Source of the DNA: Pyrodictiaceae archaeon
GTDB taxonomy: Archaea > Thermoproteota > Thermoprotei_A > Sulfolobales > Pyrodictiaceae
Assembly (NCBI GenBank): GCA_027036135.1
Contig: JALVSY010000016.1
Span: 248,001-312,000, forward strand
Length of the DNA: 64,000 nt
Reading direction: 5' to 3'
Shown: positions 30,232-38,301 of the stretch, one piece after another
Numbering within the stretch: the first letter of the stretch is position 1
Layout of the letters: every line of letters starts with the position of its first letter
Made by a program: the position numbers and the translations under genes
The notes under the pieces: model-generated
What the model was told of the DNA's origin: nothing
Databases searched by the model: none
What the model saw: only the letters and a program-made list of their open reading frames with translations

Positions 30232-30243
30232 GTTTTTAAACAA
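30232..30243 (-). promoter_or_regulatory. Probable promoter of the cydA-cydA' operon
   Basis: On the minus strand the sequence reads GTTTAAAAACTG, a TATA-like box centred about 62 bases before the cydA ATG. A start of transcription about 25 bases downstream would leave a leader of roughly 35 bases with the ribosome binding site. Confidence 0.4.
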
Positions 30244-30386
30244 TAATTGCCACAGTCTCTACTGCGAACTTTAACAGAGTTCAAACTGATATAACACATG
30301 ATTAAGGAGAAGGGGTAAGGAACAATATAAATAGATTAGAGAACAGCCTTAGGCGAGTTCATGACCTATTTTATCACTAGGTATCG

Positions 30387-31196
30387 TTACTGCTTCTTTT
30401 CCAGGGCCTTAGCCATGGCCTCTGCTAGTTCTCTCATCTTCGCCTCTGGGTCCCTGGCCTTCATCACCGCTGAGGCTACTAGGACTCCTATTGTGCCGAG
30501 TCTTATAGCGGCTGCAGCGTCTTCTCCACTAGTAATCCCGGCACCAGTTAGTACAGGTATATCGGGATTAACCATTCTCACTAGCTTAAGGGTGTCTGTC
30601 ACAACCTCGGGCTTTGCCTTTGAGACGGGTATACCTGTGCCTATGAGCTCTGGGGGCTCTATGGCGAGCATTGTGGGTGTTAGAGCTGCCACGGCAGCCG
30701 CGACCGTGGGTGTGTCAGCGCATACAAGTGTCTCGAGCCCTACTTGGGTTGCTCTCCTAATAGCATGATCGATGTCGCTAAGAACCATGCGATGCTCGCT
30801 ATGATTGAGAAGCGTCCCCTTAGCGCCAGCTTCCTTTACGGCCTCTGCGGGGAGAAACCCAGTATGGGCACCAGGCTCCACAGGGTCAATGTGCTGCGCA
30901 TAGACAACAGCCTTGTCAACGACCTCGCTTACCCTGGAGATCTCTGTAGAGGGAACCGCTAGTACTACCCTAACAGAGCCATTGTACTCCTCAGCTACCT
31001 TCTCTGCTGCAAGAGCTATAGCTAGTCCTTTATCACCGAAGGCTGTTGGATACGCCTTATAGTTGACAACTAGTACTGCCCGCCAATCCCGCTTGTCCCG
31101 GGCCTTGGCCTCGGATACAACGCGTGCATGCAGCCCCGATAACAATACTGTGCCCACGCTAGCTCCCCACAAGAGGGGGCAAGCACGCCTATACAA
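30387..31196 (-). CDS. tpiA: Triosephosphate isomerase
   Basis: Interconverts glyceraldehyde-3-phosphate and dihydroxyacetone phosphate. Catalytic residues are clear: N45-Y-K47 (VNYKAY), H132 (LLNHSEHR), E180 followed by the lid loop PPELIGTG, and the phosphate site VLVASAVMK. The archaeal enzyme is usually about 225-230 residues; the frame here from a TTG at 31196 adds about 35 residues ahead of the first strand. In-frame GTG and TTG codons further in (for example TTG near 31145) are likelier starts, but no clear binding site decides it. Confidence 0.93.
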   Translation of the reverse strand: MYRRACPLLWGASVGTVLLSGLHARVVSEAKARDKRDWRAVLVVNYKAYPTAFGDKGLAIALAAEKVAEEYNGSVRVVLAVPSTEISRVSEVVDKAVVYAQHIDPVEPGAHTGFLPAEAVKEAGAKGTLLNHSEHRMVLSDIDHAIRRATQVGLETLVCADTPTVAAAVAALTPTMLAIEPPELIGTGIPVSKAKPEVVTDTLKLVRMVNPDIPVLTGAGITSGEDAAAAIRLGTIGVLVASAVMKARDPEAKMRELAEAMAKALEKKQ

Positions 31197-31392
31197 GAAT
31201 CTTAGGGCAATGAGCTCCGTGATTCTTAACTAAGAGGGGCTCGGTGAGGAGATTCCTCATCACATAGAGAAAGCAGTTCGCCAGCTCCTCTTCATAGCCT
31301 CAAAAAGACAAGCCCCTAAAGATTTTTAAAGAAGCTTAAAAACGCAAAAGTATATGTAGTTAAAAACGAAATATAGTTATATGAGCCTGGCC

Positions 31393-32577
31393 TTAGTCGT
31401 GCATTTCCTCGGCTCCGCTTAACATCTCGCTGTGCTTTATCTTCGGCTTTATGTATTTCTCGTAGTCCTTTGCCTCCTTGAACCTGTCCTTGAGCTTCTC
31501 TAGTACCTGTGGCAGTGTCGTGTACTCCATTTCCTCGGGGCCTAGCCGGTGCGGCATGAATGGGCCGTGGCGCCTCATGTAGTCAGCTATTAGCTGTGCG
31601 GTTCTCCTAGCCTCGTCGAACGCTGGGTCATCGAATAGATCTGTCGGGCCTATGAGGCGACCCTTGGTTATGTTAAACCCGAGGCCGACTATCCTGGGTG
31701 GTCCGTCAAATCTCGTGCACTTAGCGTCCTTGAGGCCTACTGGCATCAATGGGCCCCAATGGCTTCCTCTCATCCAGCCTGCTACGAGGTGTGGGAAGCT
31801 GAATGGCTCTAGTATCTCGCCTAGCGCTGGGAAGCCGCTCTGTGCACGCACTATTGCCACGGGGTCGTCCTTACCGACGTAGCGGCCTGCTATGAGGTTT
31901 AGCCTCTCAACACTCACTACTGCTGCTATCTCGTTATCGCTTTTCCTGAAAACCCTCTTCACAACGTAGCGGCCAGGGGTACCAATAAGGGCTAATAGGT
32001 CGTACATCTCCTCCGGCGTGTTTAGTACAACGTACTTGCCTTCCATCACATCGAGTACTTCGAACTTGAAGCCATCATGCATCCTTGGGTCAATCACTAA
32101 GCCCGCTGTGTTGAATGGGTCGGCAAATATCCTGAACATTGGGAAGTTGAAAGCACCAGGCTCGGTCTTATCAGCCATAAATATTACTATTGGCTCGCTC
32201 TTCCTCTCAACAATCTCCATCTCAGCTACTCCTGGCCCTAGCCCCCTTACATTACCGGAGAAAGCATCGCTTAGCAAGTCCTGGCCAGCAGCGTATAGCC
32301 CGAGCTCCTTAGCCACCTCAGCAGCCTTCTTGAAAGCATCCCATGCAAGTCCATGTATATCGGGGCTGTCAACTCCCTTACGATGAGTCATTATTAGCTG
32401 GAGATCGTCTCCAACATGCGTCACAAAGTAGTCTATGATTAGTCCTTTCCGCTTAGCCTCGGCAAGAACCCTTGAAGCAGCAGCCATTGTGTCAGGATGA
32501 ACCTTGTGATGACCCGCTAGGCTACCTATATCGGCCTTAATTACACTAATAGTAACCTTTCTCTCCTCTGCGCTCAT
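31393..32577 (-). CDS. fbp: Fructose-1,6-bisphosphate aldolase/phosphatase
   Basis: Bifunctional gluconeogenic enzyme (type V FBPase) of 394 residues that condenses triose phosphates and removes the 1-phosphate in one active site. Asp16 and His23 in IKADIGSLAGHHKVHP and the double Asp in THVGDDLQLIMTH are metal ligands; the segments FNITKGRLIGPTDLFDDPAFD and GSHWGPLMPV are specific to the family. ATG at 32577 has GAGGGTG about 8 bases upstream. Together with the class I aldolase and TIM in the same 14 kb it marks a complete lower sugar pathway in both directions. Confidence 0.96.
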   Translation of the reverse strand: MSAEERKVTISVIKADIGSLAGHHKVHPDTMAAASRVLAEAKRKGLIIDYFVTHVGDDLQLIMTHRKGVDSPDIHGLAWDAFKKAAEVAKELGLYAAGQDLLSDAFSGNVRGLGPGVAEMEIVERKSEPIVIFMADKTEPGAFNFPMFRIFADPFNTAGLVIDPRMHDGFKFEVLDVMEGKYVVLNTPEEMYDLLALIGTPGRYVVKRVFRKSDNEIAAVVSVERLNLIAGRYVGKDDPVAIVRAQSGFPALGEILEPFSFPHLVAGWMRGSHWGPLMPVGLKDAKCTRFDGPPRIVGLGFNITKGRLIGPTDLFDDPAFDEARRTAQLIADYMRRHGPFMPHRLGPEEMEYTTLPQVLEKLKDRFKEAKDYEKYIKPKIKHSEMLSGAEEMHD

Positions 32578-33454
32578 GCGCTACACCCTCTCCTACTCAT
32601 ATCTCAGATGTAACTAGGGTATATCAGAGGCTATTAACAAGTTTGCGCCGCGAATGCAATAATTATGAGTCTTAATAGTCTATTGTTCTCAAATATTATA
32701 TGTAGGGCAATAAGAGATAAGAAGTAATACAAAGAAGCCCGAGGGAGCAACCTAGATTATTATACATATTGTAGCTAAGAAGTATTCTTAGTATAATACT
32801 TCTATAATGGCTACGCGTAAGAGGGCTATGAGAATACAGGCGAAGTCCGATCTGGGCCCTAGCTCATTATAGCCTGTCAGGCAGAACAGCGGTATTTAAG
32901 TACAAATCCTTACTCTAAACACTATTTTTATTGGCAATTAACAATTATAAAGAGTAAAAGTTATTAAAAGTGTACTGAGTTTACTCCAAGATTAGTTGAT
33001 AGGTCTCTGCCTCTATAGTGCTACAATTGATAGAGCTACCAAGTTGGCTGTGCTCTCTCAGGAGGATAGTATAGCGTTCATTAATATTACTTTGTCTAAG
33101 AGAGATGTCGTCCTCTATACTGTACCTATTCGGTAGCTATCAATATACTGAATACTAGATCTTTTTACTAATATTATTATGTACAATTTAGCATTTCAGT
33201 AAAAACAGAGTACTTAATGCCGGACTATTTCCCTCGGATTTAGTAGCTTGGACTATGAGGGAGAGGCCTGTTGTTATATTAGTTTAGTTTAAAATAATTT
33301 GTGTATTTTTTGAAATAATAGTATTATAGTTGTCAGCTAGAACTCTTAATATTGCCGGCGCATCACAAGACTAGAAATCCTAGTAGTATAGGTATAGAGC
33401 CTTGCCGAGGAGTAATGTAATACAATAATGTAGTTTTTATTAATAATTTGTGTC
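32578..33454. other. 877-base AT-rich gap with inverted repeats
   Basis: The longest stretch without a convincing gene. It holds a 9-base inverted repeat (32778-32803), a possible 21-codon frame just after it (ATG 32807, basic), a CCTGTCAGGC at 32873-32882 that recurs at 34212-34221, and a 46-codon frame from TTG 32996 to 33136 whose product looks protein-like but matches nothing I know. It may hold a non-coding RNA, a decayed gene or promoter regions of the flanking genes. Confidence 0.5.
32778..32803. repeat. Perfect 9-base inverted repeat
   Basis: AGAAGTATT and AATACTTCT separated by eight bases. The RNA would form a small AT-rich hairpin; the DNA could be an operator. It ends three bases before the ATG of a 21-codon frame. 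Confidence 0.6.
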
Positions 33455-34078
33455 CTACGTGAGTTTCCCTCCTTTTTCAACGAGTCTTATGAGGTCTAAT
33501 GTGTCGAGTACTCTCTCTATGTTGGCTCCTATGTTTATTCCTATTTCTTGTAATGCATAGAGCAGGAGTGGTAGATTACCCCATATTCTTTTTCCCTTTA
33601 TCTTGTCAAGTAACTTGTTAAATCTCTTTGTTATGTAGCGAGCTATTGGTGCTAGGATCTCTCTCTGCGTTGTTGCCAGGTTTATTCCCTTAGTACGTGC
33701 TAGTTTTCGCGCACCTTTCGTGAACCCTCTTGGTGCATACACTATGTAGAGGATATCTGCTGCAGTGAATAATTTACTCCGGAGCTTATTTACCTCTTTT
33801 AGTACTCTCCTTATTTTCGCAGCTAGTTGTGATGGAGATAGTGGTCTAGAGGCCTGCGTGCTAATATAGTACGCTATGAGGAGAGGGTTTGAGCCAGGCA
33901 TTTCGGCTAGGAATATCGTTACTGTATAGTCTCTTGTTGTATACGTCTCCAAAGGCTTTTTGCTTATTCTTTGCAGCTGTGACCATATTGAGAGGTAGCG
34001 CCTAGCCCCTCGTAGCAGTGGTACTAGGGCTGTGTTGAGTATTCTTATTCGCTCCTCAACCCGCTGTAATGGCAGCAT
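33455..34078 (-). CDS. Protein of unknown function (207 aa)
   Basis: Soluble, strongly basic 207-residue protein. The first 40 residues are helical, followed by a strand pair (DYTVTIFLAEMPG ... LLIAYYIS), a helix rich in Lys and Arg, and ILYIVYAPRGFTKGARKLARTKGINL, a strand-turn-helix like that in some restriction-endonuclease-like folds. The C-terminal 60 residues are helical. No catalytic motif is firm. ATG start. It is isolated between the 877-base gap and a hairpin region, so it could be a recent arrival; nothing mobile is seen. Confidence 0.55.
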   Translation of the reverse strand: MLPLQRVEERIRILNTALVPLLRGARRYLSIWSQLQRISKKPLETYTTRDYTVTIFLAEMPGSNPLLIAYYISTQASRPLSPSQLAAKIRRVLKEVNKLRSKLFTAADILYIVYAPRGFTKGARKLARTKGINLATTQREILAPIARYITKRFNKLLDKIKGKRIWGNLPLLLYALQEIGINIGANIERVLDTLDLIRLVEKGGKLT

Positions 34079-34190
34079 TGTTGCTCCGAGATAGAGTGGA
34101 GTAGGTGGGCTACAGCTAAGTGTAAAGGGCCGTGTATTCTCCTGTGTAGAGTATTAAGGGGCTTGGTTCCCGGTACTAGTTTATTTCTCG

Positions 34191-34220
34191 CCTGACAGGT
34201 TACAGGATTATCCTGTCAGG
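34191..34220. repeat. Perfect inverted repeat CCTGACAGG/CCTGTCAGG
   Basis: Nine-base arms (34191-34199 and 34212-34220) around a 12-base loop, between the end of rli1 and the start of the 207-residue protein gene, both transcribed leftward. It could be an operator for the downstream gene or a hairpin in the rli1 3' end. The right arm plus one base is repeated at 32873-32882. Confidence 0.6.
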
Positions 34221-34251
34221 CCAAGGGAACAGAGATTCAGGGGAAGGTGGG

Positions 34252-36093
34252 TTATTTCTTTTCCTTTTGTTCTTTCTCTCCCGGCCTCGGTATGTAGTAG
34301 TACTTGCCGAGTCTTCGCTGCATTCGGTCGAGGAAGCTTCCTTCCTTGTTTATCCTTGGTCTCCCGGTTTCTGGATCCTTTCTTATCGTTATTCCTATTT
34401 CTGCTAGGAATTTGTTCATACCCTCGTTTAGTGGTAGTGGCTGGAGTGCGTGACCTTTTATGCCGGGGGTGCCGGTGAACACCATTACCCGGTTCGCGAT
34501 GTAGTCTTGTACGGCTATGTCGTGCTCAACTACTATTGCTGCGGCTTTTCTTGCCTCGGTTAGCCGCTTAATTGCCTTGGCGACTATTAGTCTTTCTTCT
34601 ACGTCAAGGTAGGCGGAGGGCTCGTCTAGCAGGTATATGTTGGCTTCACGTGCTATTGTAACGGCTACTGCTACTTTTTGTAACTCTCCGCCGCTGAGCT
34701 CATCGATTCTCCTATCAAGGAGCCGGTCTATTCGTAGCCTCTTCACAATTTCTACATTAATCCAGCTGCCTGGAGCTAATGCGGAGGAATTGGTCTCTCT
34801 TAGTAGTTCCTCTACGGTCTTGTCCTCGCCGAGTGTCTGTGGGCTTAGTCTCTGTGGCTTGTAGCTTACTTTGAGCTTCTCGCCTGGTTTTCTCACCTCG
34901 CCTTCTACGGGTTCTATTTCGCCTGCTAATGTTCTTACAAAGGTTGTTTTCCCTATGGCGTTGGGACCTAGGATGCCTAGTACTTCTCCCTCGTATACCT
35001 CGCCTGGGTCGACTTCTAGGTTGAAGTCGTTCAGGCTTATTGTGAGCCTTGTCCACTCAATGTACTTTGTTGATGTCTGTATTGCTTGTAGTGCCTCCGT
35101 TGGGTTGATTGTATATTTTATTGGCTCGTTTCTTATCCTCATGTTCTCCGCTGGTAGGTAGCCTTTCAGGAAGTAGTTTATCCCGGCTCCAACGGCATAG
35201 GGCTTCGAGGATATACCGTAAACGCCTGGCTCACCATACATTATTACTACGTGGTCTGATAAGTAGTCAAGCATAGCTATGTCGTGCTCGACTACAACGA
35301 CGTAACTATTCTTTGGCATATAGCTCCTTATTACCCTGGCTACTTTCACGCGCTCCCTTACATCAAGGTAGCTGCCTGGCTCGTCGAAGAGGTATAGGTT
35401 GGCATCCTTGCTGAGCACGGCGGCTATCATGAAGCGTTGTAGCTCTCCGCCACTGAGCACACGTATATCCTTGTCAAGTGCACTAGTGAGTCCTAGCTCC
35501 TTGACGAGTTCCCGCCATATGCCTCTCTCATCGGCTTTCTCTAGTAGGGCTGCAACGGTACCCTTTACTCTGCGGGGTACAAGGTCTATGTATTGTATCT
35601 TATGAGCAGCTCTTATTTTTCCCTCAGCTAGTGCGCGGAAATAATTCTGTATCTCGGTGCCACGGAACCTTCTAATTATCTCGTCCCATGAAGGCTCTCG
35701 GTCTGGCTCGCCGAGGTTTGGTTTAAGCTCGCCTGCTAGTATTCTTAGCGCAGTAGTCTTTCCTGTACCATTCTTGCCGAGAATGCCGAGAACCTTGTCC
35801 TGCCTAGGCACAGGTAGGCCGTAGAGCTTGAAGCCGTTGACGCCGTACCTGTGGAGAAGCATCTTCTCTAGCTCGTCGGGTAGATTCACTATGCTTATTG
35901 CCTTGAAGGGGCACTTTCTTACACAGATGCCGCAGCCTATACATGTTTCCTCATATATTACTGGCTTCTTGCGGCCCGGATCCATTTCTATTGCTTTGCC
36001 GCCTGTCTTGTTGACCGGGCAGAATACTATACACTCCTTGTTGCATTTATTGGGTTTGCAGAGCTCATAGTCTATTACCGCTACACGCACCAT
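34252..36093 (-). CDS. rli1: ABCE1/Rli1 ribosome-recycling ATPase
   Basis: 613-residue soluble ABC protein that splits ribosomes after termination together with aRF1/aPelota. N-terminal ferredoxin-like domain with two cluster motifs: C12, C17, C21, C25 and C51, C54, C57, C61 (CIGCGICVRKCP). First nucleotide-binding domain has Walker A GKNGTGKT (106-113) and signature LSGGELQRF; the second has GPNAIGKT and LSGGELQKV, each followed by an LFDEPGSYLDV or LLDEPSAYLDV Walker B. Length and order are exactly those of the family. A GTGGGAGAG tract precedes the ATG. Confidence 0.97.
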   Translation of the reverse strand: MVRVAVIDYELCKPNKCNKECIVFCPVNKTGGKAIEMDPGRKKPVIYEETCIGCGICVRKCPFKAISIVNLPDELEKMLLHRYGVNGFKLYGLPVPRQDKVLGILGKNGTGKTTALRILAGELKPNLGEPDREPSWDEIIRRFRGTEIQNYFRALAEGKIRAAHKIQYIDLVPRRVKGTVAALLEKADERGIWRELVKELGLTSALDKDIRVLSGGELQRFMIAAVLSKDANLYLFDEPGSYLDVRERVKVARVIRSYMPKNSYVVVVEHDIAMLDYLSDHVVIMYGEPGVYGISSKPYAVGAGINYFLKGYLPAENMRIRNEPIKYTINPTEALQAIQTSTKYIEWTRLTISLNDFNLEVDPGEVYEGEVLGILGPNAIGKTTFVRTLAGEIEPVEGEVRKPGEKLKVSYKPQRLSPQTLGEDKTVEELLRETNSSALAPGSWINVEIVKRLRIDRLLDRRIDELSGGELQKVAVAVTIAREANIYLLDEPSAYLDVEERLIVAKAIKRLTEARKAAAIVVEHDIAVQDYIANRVMVFTGTPGIKGHALQPLPLNEGMNKFLAEIGITIRKDPETGRPRINKEGSFLDRMQRRLGKYYYIPRPGEKEQKEKK

Positions 36094-36336
36094 TGCTCTC
36101 TCCCACTAAGCCCCAGGGGAGGCGCTAACCAGAGTCTAAGTAATATAGGCTAAGTAGATAGTACGTCAATAATCTAGGTAGTCAATGGGAAACATTAATG
36201 AACAAGAGAGTGCGGTGTATTTGTCTCTGGGGCGTGTATGAGGAGTGGTGACGGCACGGAGTAGTAAATGCTTTATGAATCCTTGCTAAAAACTATGCGA
36301 TGAAGAAAGCAAGGTTGTCCGACACGCCCGCTACGA

Positions 36337-36567
36337 TTACCACTCCTCTTCTTCCCATTCTTCCTCTTCTTCCTCTTCCCACCATTCCTCTTCCTCTTCT
36401 TCTTCCTCCCACCACTCTTCTTCCTCTTCCAGTACCAGCCATCTCATCGTAAGAAGTCCCTCGCCTGGCTCTTGCTCCGTCATGTGGATAAATAAGCGGG
36501 ATGCTTTTAGTCCTTTCCCAAATCTCTCTCCCTTATAGAAAATGACGGAATAACTAGGATTGAGCAC
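36337..36567 (-). CDS. Small protein with Glu/Trp repeat tail
   Basis: 76 residues. The first 45 form an ordinary-looking alpha/beta stretch (SVIFYKGERFGKG ... TMRWLVL); the rest is nearly all Glu broken by Trp singles and pairs (EEEEEWWEEEEEEEEWW and so on), coded by a GAA/GAG/TGG microsatellite. GTG start overlapping the end of the Cgi121-like gene by 14 bases suggests co-translation. Such an acidic-aromatic tail resembles short interaction peptides that bind basic surfaces; no function is known. The low-complexity DNA could also be a replication-slippage product. Confidence 0.5.
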   Translation of the reverse strand: MLNPSYSVIFYKGERFGKGLKASRLFIHMTEQEPGEGLLTMRWLVLEEEEEWWEEEEEEEEWWEEEEEEEWEEEEW

Positions 36568-37084
36568 GTTGGCTTGTTGCCTGGATTCTAAATAGTCGCG
36601 TCTCGACGGGGTAAATGGCCACCCTGGTTATGTCCATCCTCGTTGGCTTGGACTTGATTAGGCACTCGGCTTCCTCTAGCTCAGAGAGCTCCGTGTCTAT
36701 ATTGTGTGGTGTTGCTATTAGTAGGGCTACTGTTTCTCCTGGCTTCGCGCCACAAGTGCTGGCTACTTTTCCTAGGTTTTTCTCGTTGCATAGTATGCGG
36801 AGGACTTCGAGTCCTCTCTTTCTAGCCTTGCTAAATCCGTATCTGGTTAGTGTGTATGCTTCCAGCAGGGCCGTGATCATTTCAGGAATGCTGTATTTTT
36901 CTGCTAGGAAGCTTGGCACAAGTACTACGAGAGCCTCTTCATCCTTTATGGACTCTATCAGCTTTGCTAGCTTATTGTTAAATACCGTACACTCTAAGTA
37001 GATGTTTAGCCTTCCTATGTTTGGGAGTACTATGCTATGTTTTTCTAGTTTTGATAATTTTCTTAATGAATTCAATATCTTCAC
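36554..37084 (-). CDS. cgi121: Probable KEOPS complex subunit Cgi121
   Basis: 176 residues. The middle follows the CGI-121 family pattern: a helical segment (ALLEAYTLTRYGFSKARKRGLEVLRIL) with the conserved Arg/Lys-rich turn, then NLGKVASTCGAKPGETVALLIAT. Cgi121 binds the CCA end of tRNA and supports the Kae1-Bud32 complex that makes threonylcarbamoyladenosine at position 37. The C-terminal tail after residue 145 is extra. Its start lies 50 bases inside the phosphoribosyltransferase gene; in-frame starts further in are few, so the overlap is probably real. Kae1, Bud32 and Pcc1 are not in the window. Family call by eye. Confidence 0.6.
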   Translation of the reverse strand: MKILNSLRKLSKLEKHSIVLPNIGRLNIYLECTVFNNKLAKLIESIKDEEALVVLVPSFLAEKYSIPEMITALLEAYTLTRYGFSKARKRGLEVLRILCNEKNLGKVASTCGAKPGETVALLIATPHNIDTELSELEEAECLIKSKPTRMDITRVAIYPVETRLFRIQATSQRAQS

Positions 37085-37631
37085 CAGTTACCTTAGCTAC
37101 CTCTTCTACGCTGTAACCCTTCCTCGAGACGAGTTCTTCCACGGTTTCAGCCTTGTCCCATGGGAATATTATCCATGCATCAGTCTCTTCTGCATAGAAA
37201 TCCGGGCGGTGCATAGACCATGGCTTTAGGTATAGTGATGCAGTGAGTATCTTCTTGGGACCATAATGGTTTAGGAAGTTAACAGCAACGTTTAGTGTCT
37301 TACCCGTATCGGCTACATCATCGACTACGAGTACTACTTTGTCACGTATATCCATTATGAGTGGTTGTGTAACTACTGGCCGCTCGGCAGTCTCGCCTAT
37401 TGATTTATAGAACTTTATCTCAAGGGCTCCCATTGTTGCTACTCCGAGATAATCTGAGAGCAAGCGGGCCGGTATCCATCCACCACGGAGAACCCCTACT
37501 ATTATGTCTACCTTCTCTATCCTTGAGCGTACCTGCTCAGCTATTGTTACGCAGTGGTGCTCTACTTCTCTCCACGAAACTGGCTTGAACTTTATTGGCT
37601 CAGGATGCCTATATGTGGTCATAGCCTCCAC
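37035..37631 (-). CDS. Purine-type phosphoribosyltransferase
   Basis: 198 residues, type I PRTase. VLVVDDVADTGKTL is the PRPP-binding loop, IIVGVLRGGWIPARLL the pyrophosphate loop, and the C-terminal WIIFPWDKAE the flexible end. The relation is to archaeal Gpt-like xanthine/hypoxanthine/guanine enzymes used for purine salvage; base specificity cannot be fixed. ATG at 37631. It is the first gene of a leftward group with the Cgi121-like and Glu/Trp-tail genes. Confidence 0.85.
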   Translation of the reverse strand: MEAMTTYRHPEPIKFKPVSWREVEHHCVTIAEQVRSRIEKVDIIVGVLRGGWIPARLLSDYLGVATMGALEIKFYKSIGETAERPVVTQPLIMDIRDKVVLVVDDVADTGKTLNVAVNFLNHYGPKKILTASLYLKPWSMHRPDFYAEETDAWIIFPWDKAETVEELVSRKGYSVEEVAKVTGEDIEFIKKIIKTRKT

Positions 37632-37815
37632 CGCGGCTAATGGCTCCTCAATTCTTGTCTCGGTCTTTTAGCATTAAAGTGTTGGGTCTTTCAATATGTT
37701 GTTAAAAATACATTGTTCCTAGCTTACCATTTCAAGGATGAGGGTAGGTAAAAGAACAATACATCTCTCTAGGTATAGGGTGTAGGTTGTATTAAGCTCA
37801 TTGTTGGTTTTGAGC

Positions 37816-38157
37816 TTATTGTTGTTCTCCGCTTGATTTTTCGAGTGCTTGGGCGATACTCTCCGATGATATTGCTTCTGCTTTTTCTTCAGTAGGGGCT
37901 TGGGCGAGTAGTGATTCTCTTATCTCCTCTGCTCGCTGCTGCTCTAGTAGCATTTGCAACTTACCTGTTCTCTTATAGAGCCTTATCAGCCTTGTTACAT
38001 AGCCTGCTATTTGGTTTCTTAGTTTCTTAGAGCCAACGTCTACTAGTCTTGCGACTACTTGCTTGTTGTGCTCGAAGTCTTCGGTGAACAGGTCGGGGTA
38101 CATGTTTAGTAGTCTTCTAGCTGTCCTCTTTACTAGGCCTATTCTGACCTTGCCCAC
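37816..38157 (-). CDS. rps17e: Ribosomal protein eS17
   Basis: Small-subunit protein. Start set at GTG 38157 ([16 protein letters not shown]), since a TATA box at 38195-38205 lies inside any longer frame. The core ([20 protein letters not shown] ... [21 protein letters not shown]) is the family signature. The total is 113 residues, about 40 more than typical archaeal eS17, through an acidic and Gln-rich C-terminal tail after KRTGKLQ. Divergently transcribed from the thermosome gene. Confidence 0.9.
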   Translation of the reverse strand: MGKVRIGLVKRTARRLLNMYPDLFTEDFEHNKQVVARLVDVGSKKLRNQIAGYVTRLIRLYKRTGKLQMLLEQQRAEEIRESLLAQAPTEEKAEAISSESIAQALEKSSGEQQ

Positions 38158-38194
38158 TCTTCTTTCCCCGCTACTTGGTGCGCTATGGGAGGGA

Positions 38195-38205
38195 GTTATT
38201 AATAG
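38195..38205 (-). promoter_or_regulatory. TATA box of rps17e
   Basis: Minus-strand CTATTAATAAC, about 43 bases upstream of the GTG at 38157. It implies a leader of about 17 bases and rules out the longer reading frame that begins at 38214. Confidence 0.5.
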
Positions 38206-38223
38206 TGTATGCATAGCCTTGTA

Positions 38224-38240
38224 CGAAACGCTTATATAGA
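38224..38240 (+). promoter_or_regulatory. BRE and TATA box of the thermosome gene
   Basis: CGAAACG followed by CTTATATA (38231-38238), a textbook archaeal BRE-TATA pair. Predicted start of transcription is near 38261, giving a leader of about 40 bases that ends in GGGGGAG before the ATG at 38302. Confidence 0.7.
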
Positions 38241-38301
38241 AGCGGCTGGGAAGGCAACCTACACACGGTTAAGAGAGGGTAGAGGAAACGGGGGAGTACC
38301 T

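Noticed and set aside
30322-30340. Plus-strand TATA-like ATATAAATAG
   Set aside because: It would drive transcription antisense to tpiA; no gene or structured RNA follows, so chance in AT-rich DNA is likelier.
36296-36330. GCGATGA...CCGA as a possible C/D box RNA
   Set aside because: Boxes deviate from consensus and the second half (C' and D) is missing.
36337-36450. Polypyrimidine tract as a tandem-repeat element or CRISPR-like array
   Set aside because: It is in frame with the Glu/Trp tail and has no repeat-spacer structure.
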